Assembly (NCBI GenBank): GCA_023554435.1
Contig: JAMJQV010000299.1
Location: forward strand, 1-5,463
Direction of reading: 5' to 3'
From: Gemmatimonadota bacterium
Lineage (GTDB): Bacteria > Gemmatimonadota > Gemmatimonadetes > Palauibacterales > Palauibacteraceae
DNA: 5,463 nt
The position numbers were made by a program, and so were the translations under genes. Position 1 is the stretch's first letter. Each line of letters starts with the position of its first letter. Below the pieces are notes generated by a model, which worked only from the letters and a program-made list of their open reading frames with translations, was not told the DNA's origin and ran no database searches. Below are positions 1 to 5,463 of the stretch, in pieces.

Positions 1-754
1 CCACAGGTTTATCGCAGCGGCCGCGATCGCAACCGTCTGCTTGCCAATCGCCTTTCTCGTCCTCGGGGGCACCACGCGGGAAGCCACCGGGCAGGAGGCA
101 GCGGCGACGGCTGCCCCTCAGGAGGCCCCGGCCAGGATCGACCCGATCAAGCCGCGTACTCCCACCGGGCAGACGGCCGACGAAGCCATCGCAGCTCACG
201 CGAACGCGACCGAAGGTCCCGAGCAGCCGATCCCCTTCAGCCACCGGTTCCACACGCAGGAACTCCAGATGCAGTGTGAGTACTGCCACGGGAGCTCGGA
301 TCAGACGGCCGTAGCCGTGATGCCTTCCGTCGACCTTTGCATGGGATGTCACCGCATCGTGGGCGCCAACCTGGAGCCGATACAGCGACTCCGCGGTTAC
401 TACGACTCCGGCGAGCCGGTTCCCTGGGAGCGCATCTACACGGTGCCTGGCTTCGTCCAGTTTCCACACCGAGCGCACATCCGCAGCCAGGTGGAGTGTG
501 AGGAGTGCCACGGCAAGGTCGAGGAGATGGACCGGGTCTACAAGTACTCCTCACTCAAGATGGGCTGGTGTCTAGACTGCCACTGGGATGTGGGTGAGGA
601 GACGGACGTGGCGACGGACCGGCTGCTGATCGAGCAGTTCCCGCCGCCCGAGACACCCGACGAGCGCCAGCCGATCGGACTCTATCCGCGTCGACTGGAT
701 CAGCAGTACGGGGCCAACCGCGGCCCGATCGACTGCTTCGCCTGTCACTATTGA
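1..754 (+). CDS. actA: ActA, pentaheme cytochrome c subunit of Alternative Complex III (5' partial)
   Basis: Periplasmic electron-transfer subunit of ACIII, passing electrons from quinol oxidation toward soluble cytochrome c, HiPIP or an oxidase. The frame is open from base 2, so the true start lies upstream; 250 residues are visible. The TTG at 41 falls inside a hydrophobic stretch (bases 11-70, ending IAFLVLGG) and is not a sensible start; this stretch is the single N-terminal membrane anchor. An Ala/Pro-rich linker of about 55 residues follows. Five CXXCH heme c motifs are seen: CEYCH (275-289), CMGCH (338-352), CEECH (497-511), CLDCH (569-583) and CFACH (734-748), the last followed by only one Tyr before TGA. 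The paired-His segments FSHRFH and FPHRAH precede hemes 1 and 3 and probably supply distal axial ligands, as in class III/c7-type multihemes. Five hemes plus an actB neighbour fit ActA; QrcA of the related Qrc complex has six hemes and a separate Fe-S gene, so Qrc is unlikely. Confidence 0.95.
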   Translation, partial: HRFIAAAAIATVCLPIAFLVLGGTTREATGQEAAATAAPQEAPARIDPIKPRTPTGQTADEAIAAHANATEGPEQPIPFSHRFHTQELQMQCEYCHGSSDQTAVAVMPSVDLCMGCHRIVGANLEPIQRLRGYYDSGEPVPWERIYTVPGFVQFPHRAHIRSQVECEECHGKVEEMDRVYKYSSLKMGWCLDCHWDVGEETDVATDRLLIEQFPPPETPDERQPIGLYPRRLDQQYGANRGPIDCFACHY

Positions 755-771
755 TCACGGACCACGACCGA

Positions 772-3700
772 ATGAATGACGGCGACGTGAAAGATAGCGG
801 GAACGGAACGACGGCCGTGGAGAACACGGGCGAGGGTACGACCCGACGTCAGTTCCTGAAGGTAATGGGCGTTGCGGGTGCCGGGGCGGCAGCCGCCGCG
901 TGCGGTCCACCCGACAACGGTGACAAGCTCATCCCATACCTGATCCCGCCCGACGACATCGTGCCGGGCACGAACGTGTCCTACGCGACCCTGCTGACCG
1001 GTGCGGGACCCGAGCCCCTCGCCATCCACGCCAGCGTGCGTGACGGCCGGGTGATCAAGCTGGAGGGCAACCCCGGACGGAACTCGGTCGGGGGCCTCTC
1101 TGCGCTGGCGCACTCGACGCTCCAGGACCTTTACGATCCGGATCGGGTGCCGGGCCCCCGGCAGCGAACCGGGGACGGCCTGACCGAGGTGACCTGGGAG
1201 GATGGGATCGCGGCGGCCGGTGCCGCCGTGGCCAGCGGGTCGACCGTGCTGCTCACGCCACCCGCCATCGGGACGGCCGCTCGTTTCTACCAGGAATGGG
1301 CCGCCGCCGTCGGCGCCACCTGGATGCCCTGGGAGCCTCTCGGTCTGGAGGCGCTTCGCACGGCGCACGGAATCGCGTTTGGAATCGACGCCATCCCGAC
1401 GTACGCGATCAACGAGTCCGATCACGTCGTCTGCTTCGGCGCCGACTTCCTCGGTACGTGGCTGGCCCCCGTCGAGATGGGCGCCCGTTTCGCGGCCGGC
1501 CGCTTCCCGGATCACGGGATTCAGGCCCGCTTTTCATTCGTCGCCCCTCGACTGTCCCAGTCGGGACTCAAGGCCGACGAGTGGATTCCGGCGCGCGCTG
1601 GCACCGAGAGCCTCGTCGCGCTGGCAGTAGCACGCGAAGTCGCGGCGCGGAAAGCGGACGGACGTGCGGCCCGCGTCGAGGCGGCGCTCGCCCCATTCAC
1701 GATCGACGCCGTCGCCGAGGCGACGGGTGTCGAAGCCGACAAGCTGAGAAGCCTGGCCGAACACTTCGCTGAGGCGCAGGCGCCCGTCGCGGTTCCGCCG
1801 GGCATTTCCGGCCAGGGACCGACGGCCACCGATGCGCACCTCGCGGTCATTCTGCTCAACTATGTCGCCGGAGCCATCGGTACCACAGTGAAGTTCGATG
1901 GCGAGATGGTCCGCGGACGCCACCTTCCGTTTGCCGCCATCGCCGATCTGGGCCGTCGTATGAACGAAGGTGAGATCGAGACCCTCATCGTGGCCGGGGT
2001 CAACCCGGCGTACGCGATTCCCGCTTCGCTCGGTTTCGGCGAAGCTCTGGCGAACGTGCCCAACGTGATCTCGCTCTCGCCGCATGCCGATGAGACGGCG
2101 GCGAAGGCCAGCTGGATCCTGCCCTCGCACCACGAGCTTGAGTCGTGGGGAGACGGCCTGCTCAGCCGTGGGTACATGGGGCTCGCGCAGCCCGTGATGC
2201 AGCCGGTATTCGACACCATGCAGCGCGAGGACATTCTCCTGCAGATCGCTGCCGCCGCGGGCGCCGCGGAGGCGTTCGGAGCAGCGGACTACCGGAGCTA
2301 CCTCCAGGCAGTGTGGCAGGAGTTGCACGGCCGCATCGGCGACGATGCACCGACCTTCGAGGACTGGTGGCACCAGGCCCTGTCCGAGGGTGGCGTCGCC
2401 CTGGGTGTTCCGGAACTGCCGGATATCGCGCCCGCGCTGACCGCCGCGGCGGCCAATTACTCGTTCCGGCCACCCACGGCGACCGAGGAGTTCTCGCTGA
2501 TCGCGTTTCCGACCGTCCAGTTCTACGACGGACGAGGCTCGAATCGACCGTGGATGCAGGAGTTCCCGGATACCGTCACGAAGGCGGTGTGGAACGCCTG
2601 GGTGGAGATGCACCCGGAAACGGCCGGACCGCTCGGCATCGAAACCGGCGATCTCGTGCAGGTGACGACGGCCGGCGGAAGCGTCACGGCGCCGGCCTAC
2701 GTGTACAAGGGTATCCGAGCGGACACGCTGGCGGTTCCGCTCGGGCAGGGGCACTCCGCATATGGACGCACCGCCGCCGGCCGGGGCTTCAACGCGCTCG
2801 ACCTGCTGGACGGCACGCCCGATCTGCGCAGCGGAGCCCTCGCGTACTCAGGTGCGGAGGCCACGCTGACGGCCACCGGCCAGCGAGGCAAGCTCGTGAT
2901 CATGCAAGGTCACGACTACGACCTCGATCGCGAGATCGCGGAGATCATCAATGTCCACGACGTGCCCAACGCCATGGAGCACCAGTTCGACCTGACCACG
3001 CTCGTCGAGGCGGCGTTCGACTCCGATCCGCAGAGTCCTTACCGGTGGGGCATGTCGATCGACCTGAACGCCTGCACGGGCTGCGGGGCGTGCGTCACGG
3101 CGTGCTACTCCGAGAACAACCTCCCCGTAGTGGGCGAAGACCTGTGCGGCCAGGGCCGTGAGATGTCCTGGATGCAGATCATGCGGTACTACGAAGAGAC
3201 GGAGGAGGGATTCCAAGGGGTCCACTACCCGACTCTGTGTCAGCAGTGCGGCGACGCGCCGTGCGAGCCGGTCTGTCCGGTGTACGCGGCGTATCACACT
3301 CCGGAGGGCCTCAACGCTCAGATCTACAACCGGTGTGTGGGCACGCGGTACTGCGCCAACAACTGTCCGTACAAGGTGCGCCGGTTCAACTGGTTCACCT
3401 ACGAGTTCCCGTATCCGCTGAACCTTCAGCTCAACCCCGACGTGACGGTGCGCTCCAAGGGCGTGATGGAGAAGTGCACCTTCTGCGTCCAGCGGATCAA
3501 CAAGGCCAAGCTGGACGCGAAAGACGAGGGACGGCTCGTAGAGGACGGCGAGATCCAGACCGCGTGCATGCAGTCGTGTCCGACGCAGGCGATCGTGTTC
3601 GGGAACCTGAAGGACCCGGCCAGCCGGGTGTCGCGGAAAGCCAAGGGCGCCCGCGGCTACGCCATGCTGGATGAACTCAACACCCGGCCGGCGATCACCT

Positions 3701-3792
3701 ATCTGAAGAGCGTGACCCACGCCGCGTTGCCCGAGGGCGCGCACGGAGCCGGGGGACACGAAGAGACGGCGGAAGAGGCGCCGGAGCACTGA
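772..3792 (+). CDS. actB: ActB, Tat-exported fusion of a molybdopterin-oxidoreductase-like domain and a four-cluster Fe-S domain (Alternative Complex III)
   Basis: Large periplasmic subunit of ACIII, 1006 residues from ATG 772. An in-frame TTG at 751 overlapping the actA stop would add 7 residues; ATG was preferred, but neither has a clear Shine-Dalgarno. N-terminus: twin-arginine motif RRQFLK (residues 25-30), a hydrophobic Gly/Ala stretch and lipobox AAAC with C44, suggesting a lipidated anchor. Residues about 50-700 resemble the CISM molybdopterin oxidoreductase fold, including a C-terminal dinucleotide-binding-like part (about 583-707) containing GSNRPWMQEFPD. There is no N-terminal cysteine quartet for an Fe-S cluster, and the domain is known to lack molybdenum in this family. 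Residues about 760-950 are a NrfC/PsrB-like ferredoxin with 15 cluster cysteines: 768/771/774/778, 823/826/831/835, 855/861/865 (Thr858 in the missing position) and 902/905/932/936. That predicts three [4Fe-4S] and one [3Fe-4S], as reported for ACIII. The tail is rich in Glu, His and Ala. Its stop overlaps the actC start by one base. Confidence 0.97.
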   Translation: MNDGDVKDSGNGTTAVENTGEGTTRRQFLKVMGVAGAGAAAAACGPPDNGDKLIPYLIPPDDIVPGTNVSYATLLTGAGPEPLAIHASVRDGRVIKLEGNPGRNSVGGLSALAHSTLQDLYDPDRVPGPRQRTGDGLTEVTWEDGIAAAGAAVASGSTVLLTPPAIGTAARFYQEWAAAVGATWMPWEPLGLEALRTAHGIAFGIDAIPTYAINESDHVVCFGADFLGTWLAPVEMGARFAAGRFPDHGIQARFSFVAPRLSQSGLKADEWIPARAGTESLVALAVAREVAARKADGRAARVEAALAPFTIDAVAEATGVEADKLRSLAEHFAEAQAPVAVPPGISGQGPTATDAHLAVILLNYVAGAIGTTVKFDGEMVRGRHLPFAAIADLGRRMNEGEIETLIVAGVNPAYAIPASLGFGEALANVPNVISLSPHADETAAKASWILPSHHELESWGDGLLSRGYMGLAQPVMQPVFDTMQREDILLQIAAAAGAAEAFGAADYRSYLQAVWQELHGRIGDDAPTFEDWWHQALSEGGVALGVPELPDIAPALTAAAANYSFRPPTATEEFSLIAFPTVQFYDGRGSNRPWMQEFPDTVTKAVWNAWVEMHPETAGPLGIETGDLVQVTTAGGSVTAPAYVYKGIRADTLAVPLGQGHSAYGRTAAGRGFNALDLLDGTPDLRSGALAYSGAEATLTATGQRGKLVIMQGHDYDLDREIAEIINVHDVPNAMEHQFDLTTLVEAAFDSDPQSPYRWGMSIDLNACTGCGACVTACYSENNLPVVGEDLCGQGREMSWMQIMRYYEETEEGFQGVHYPTLCQQCGDAPCEPVCPVYAAYHTPEGLNAQIYNRCVGTRYCANNCPYKVRRFNWFTYEFPYPLNLQLNPDVTVRSKGVMEKCTFCVQRINKAKLDAKDEGRLVEDGEIQTACMQSCPTQAIVFGNLKDPASRVSRKAKGARGYAMLDELNTRPAITYLKSVTHAALPEGAHGAGGHEETAEEAPEH
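844..903 (+). other. Tat signal with lipobox at the ActB N-terminus
   Basis: Encodes RRQFLK followed by an uncharged Gly/Ala-rich core and AAAC, with the Cys codon TGC at 901-903. The twin arginines indicate folded export by Tat, needed because the Fe-S clusters are inserted in the cytoplasm. The Cys in lipobox context suggests cleavage by signal peptidase II and lipidation; published ACIII structures show lipid-modified N-terminal cysteines on ActB and ActE as far as I recall. The core is weakly hydrophobic, as is typical of Tat signals. Confidence 0.8.
3064..3579 (+). other. Ferredoxin-like domain of ActB with three [4Fe-4S] and one [3Fe-4S] site
   Basis: Four cysteine groups in NrfC/PsrB order. 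Group 1 is CX2CX2CX3C (codons 3073-3105). Group 2 is CX2CX4CX3CP (3238-3279). Group 3 is CVGTRYCANNCPY (3334-3372), where Thr replaces the second Cys. Group 4 is CTFC (3475-3486) paired with CMQSCP (3565-3582). In this family, clusters are shared between groups (first three Cys of one with the last Cys of another), so the Thr variant should leave one cluster with three ligands. Confidence 0.9.
3783..3786 (+). promoter_or_regulatory. Ribosome binding site for actC inside the actB 3' end
   Basis: GGAG ends 5 bases before the ATG at 3792, and lies within the last codons of actB. Together with the TGATG stop/start overlap it supports this actC start and translational coupling to actB. Confidence 0.6.
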
Positions 3793-5144
3793 TGGCAACA
3801 GCTGAAATCGAAGTTCCGAGAGAGGGACTGCCGAGTCTCGCCGACGCGAACCGGGACATCAGCCGGCCAATCTCCACGCCGTACAAGAGATACTGGCTGC
3901 TGCTCGGAATCTGCCTCGTGCTCATCGCGGCGGCTGGCGTCGCGTGGGCCATACAGATTCGTGACGGAATGGGCATGGCCGGGATCAACAACCCGGTCAA
4001 CTGGGGTGTCTACATCGTCACCTTCGTCTTCTGGGTCGGGATCGCGCACAGCGGTACGCTGATCTCGGCCGTGCTTTACCTGGTCCGATCGGGCTGGCGC
4101 ACGACGATCAACCGGACCGCCGAGGCAATGACGATCTTCGCGGTGATGACGGCCGGCCTGTTCCCGCTCATTCACCTCGGCCGGGTCTGGTACTTCTACT
4201 ACCTGGTGCCCTACCCCTCGACCCGACTGCTGTGGCCCAACTTCCGATCGCCCCTGGTGTGGGACATGTTCGCGATCGGCACCTACTTCACGATCAGTCT
4301 CGTGTTCTGGTACCTGGGCCTGATTCCCGACCTCGCGGTGCTTCGCGACAAGTTCACGGGAATCAAGAAGAAGCTGTACGGGGCCTTTTCGTTGGGATGG
4401 ACCGGATCGGTCAGGGACTGGGCCCACTATCGGCGCCTGTATCTGTACCTGGCCGGGATCGCCACACCGCTGGTGCTGTCGGTACACAGCGTGGTGTCGT
4501 GGGACTTCGCGATGGGCATCGTACCCGGGTGGCACTCGACGATTTTCGCGCCCTATTTCGTTGCTGGCGCGATCTTCTCGGGGATCGCGATGGTGATCAC
4601 GATTACCATCCCGCTGCGCTGGGCGTTCGGCCTCGAGAAGTACATCACGAGGTATCACTTCGACAACATGTCCAAGCTGCTGCTGTTCACGTCCCTGATC
4701 GTGGGGTACGCGTACGGCATGGAGTATTTCCTGGCCTGGTTCTCCGCCGATCCGATCGAGATCGAGAGCTTCCGCTGGCGGGGCACGGGTTTCTACAAGG
4801 GCCCGTTCTGGATCATGGTCTTCTGCAACGTCGTGGTGCCGATGAGCCTGTGGTTCAAGAAGACCCGGCACAGTCTCAAGGCGCTGTTCGTCATCTCCGT
4901 GTTCGTCAACATCGGGATGTGGTACGAGCGGTTCGTGATCATCGTCACCTCGCTGGCGCACGAGTTTGATCCGAGCTCCTGGCAGGTCTACACGCCGTCC
5001 CTGACGGAAATGACGATCATGGTCGGAAGCTTCGCCTGGTTCTTTTTCTGGTTCCTGCTCTTCGCGAAGACGCTGCCTGTAATCAGCATCGCGGAGGTCA
5101 AGGAGCACCTGGCACACGAGCACGAGCACGGGGGCCACTCATGA
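3792..5144 (+). CDS. actC: ActC, NrfD/PsrC-family quinol-binding membrane subunit of Alternative Complex III
   Basis: Integral membrane subunit of 450 residues that binds quinol near the periplasmic face and hands electrons to ActB; it is also a candidate proton path in ACIII. Ten hydrophobic helices can be read, roughly at residues 34-55, 70-98, 110-129, 155-178, 213-233, 251-276, 293-317, 338-356, 362-387 and 404-428, matching the ten-helix ActC architecture rather than the eight of short NrfD forms. Family-like segments include GIAHSGTLISAVL (83-95) in helix 2 and FPLIHLGR (124-131) in helix 3. Protonatable residues in or beside helices include H86, H128, D158, H232, D238, E311 and E379; which of them contact quinol cannot be told here. 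The C-terminus is His-rich (five His in 439-449). The start is supported by GGAG 5 bases upstream and the 1-base overlap with actB; the stop overlaps actD by 4 bases. A stand-alone Psr/Nrf anchor is the alternative, made unlikely by the neighbours. Confidence 0.96.
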   Translation: MATAEIEVPREGLPSLADANRDISRPISTPYKRYWLLLGICLVLIAAAGVAWAIQIRDGMGMAGINNPVNWGVYIVTFVFWVGIAHSGTLISAVLYLVRSGWRTTINRTAEAMTIFAVMTAGLFPLIHLGRVWYFYYLVPYPSTRLLWPNFRSPLVWDMFAIGTYFTISLVFWYLGLIPDLAVLRDKFTGIKKKLYGAFSLGWTGSVRDWAHYRRLYLYLAGIATPLVLSVHSVVSWDFAMGIVPGWHSTIFAPYFVAGAIFSGIAMVITITIPLRWAFGLEKYITRYHFDNMSKLLLFTSLIVGYAYGMEYFLAWFSADPIEIESFRWRGTGFYKGPFWIMVFCNVVVPMSLWFKKTRHSLKALFVISVFVNIGMWYERFVIIVTSLAHEFDPSSWQVYTPSLTEMTIMVGSFAWFFFWFLLFAKTLPVISIAEVKEHLAHEHEHGGHS

Positions 5145-5463
5145 GCGGCATCCTGGCCCAGTTCGATACCCTGGGCGCGACGAAGAAGGCGATCGAGCGA
5201 CTAATGGCGGACGGGCACTCTGATCTGGACGTGTACTCGCCCTTCCCTGCGCCGGAACTCGAGGAAGCCATGGGCATCGTGGCCAGTCCGGTTCGCCGCT
5301 GGGCATTGATCGGAGGCATCACGGGCTTTTCCACGGCTACGGCCCTCACGGGTCTTACCGCCTTGGCGTACCCGCTGGTGACGCAGGGCAAGCCGATCCT
5401 GTCGTGGCCGGCCTACTTCATCATCATGTTCGAGATGACCATTCTGTTCACCGGACTGTTCGG
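5141..5463 (+). CDS. actD: ActD, DUF3341-family membrane subunit of Alternative Complex III (3' partial)
   Basis: The start ATG overlaps the actC stop as ATGA. The frame stays open to the window edge, giving 107 complete codons; the family is usually about 170-220 residues, so roughly half is visible. The N-terminus MSGILAQFDTLGATKKAIER begins a small soluble domain, as is typical of DUF3341 proteins, with the segment DLDVYSPFPAPELEEAMG (28-45) before the membrane part. Two hydrophobic segments follow, about residues 54-78 and 90-107, forming the membrane hairpin of ActD; the second is cut by the window end. ActD carries no cofactor and packs against the ActC/ActF membrane core; its exact role is not settled. 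A weak G-rich run (5130-5134) lies 6 bases upstream, so initiation probably depends on termination at actC. Confidence 0.92.
   Translation, partial: MSGILAQFDTLGATKKAIERLMADGHSDLDVYSPFPAPELEEAMGIVASPVRRWALIGGITGFSTATALTGLTALAYPLVTQGKPILSWPAYFIIMFEMTILFTGLF

Noticed and set aside
38..40. Cys in the ActA anchor as a lipobox cysteine
   Set aside because: Context is ATVC followed by LP; Val just before Cys and Pro at +2 do not fit a lipobox, and a plain membrane anchor explains the stretch.
41..43. TTG as the actA start
   Set aside because: The reading frame is open upstream to the window edge, and the residues before TTG belong to the same hydrophobic anchor; starting here would cut the membrane helix and lose the positive N-terminal residues.
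752..757. TGATCA palindrome at the actA/actB junction as an operator
   Set aside because: Six bases only, formed by the stop codon and following codon, with no longer dyad around it; chance is enough.
1534..2754. 406-codon open frame on the minus strand inside actB
   Set aside because: Low-complexity Arg/Gly-rich translation, no family features, fully inside a conserved gene; a GC-driven shadow.
2145..3161. 338-codon alternative plus-strand frame inside actB
   Set aside because: Arg/Gly/Ala-rich shadow in another frame; the actB frame carries the conserved motifs without interruption.
1..3792. Qrc (quinone reductase complex) or a Psr/Nrf-type operon instead of ACIII
   Set aside because: Qrc has a hexaheme cytochrome and separate molybdopterin-like and Fe-S genes; here there are five hemes, a fused actB, the Cys-to-Thr change in cluster group 3, and a following DUF3341 gene.
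3699..5138. 479-codon open frame on the minus strand covering all of actC
   Set aside because: The translation is rich in Arg, Asp, His and Gly with no recognisable domain, as expected for the complement of GC-rich codons; actC on the plus strand is a clear family member.

Overview
The window is a fully coding, GC-rich, single-strand operon fragment. It encodes the first four subunits of Alternative Complex III (ACIII, the act complex), a bacterial quinol:cytochrome c or quinol:HiPIP oxidoreductase that replaces the bc1 complex. The order actA-actB-actC-actD is the usual ACIII order, and each product carries its family's diagnostic features. The system is known; I see no undescribed system here.

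Layout: bases 1-754 hold the 3' part of actA (membrane-anchored pentaheme cytochrome c, 5' end outside the window). Bases 772-3792 hold actB, a fusion of a cofactor-less molybdopterin-oxidoreductase-like domain with a four-cluster ferredoxin domain, led by a Tat-type signal with a lipobox. Bases 3792-5144 hold actC, a ten-helix NrfD/PsrC-type quinol-binding membrane subunit. Bases 5141-5463 hold the 5' part of actD (DUF3341 family), cut by the window edge. The only intergenic gap is 17 bases (755-771). actB/actC overlap by 1 base (TGATG) and actC/actD by 4 bases (ATGA), so translational coupling is likely. No promoter, terminator, RNA gene, mobile element or long repeat was seen.

How the genes work together (from knowledge of the family): quinol is oxidised at the ActC/ActB interface, electrons enter the Fe-S clusters of ActB and/or the hemes of ActA and ActE, and leave to a periplasmic carrier or directly to a cytochrome oxidase. 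ActD and ActF (ActF not in the window) are membrane subunits. The genes actE and actF, and often cytochrome oxidase genes, would be expected just downstream.

Organism: a GC-rich, probably Gram-negative, respiring bacterium with cytochrome c maturation and Tat export. ACIII occurs in Bacteroidota/Rhodothermota, Gemmatimonadota, Acidobacteriota, Planctomycetota, Chloroflexota and some Proteobacteria. The high GC would fit Gemmatimonadota or a relative, but that placement is a guess and cannot be settled from this sequence.
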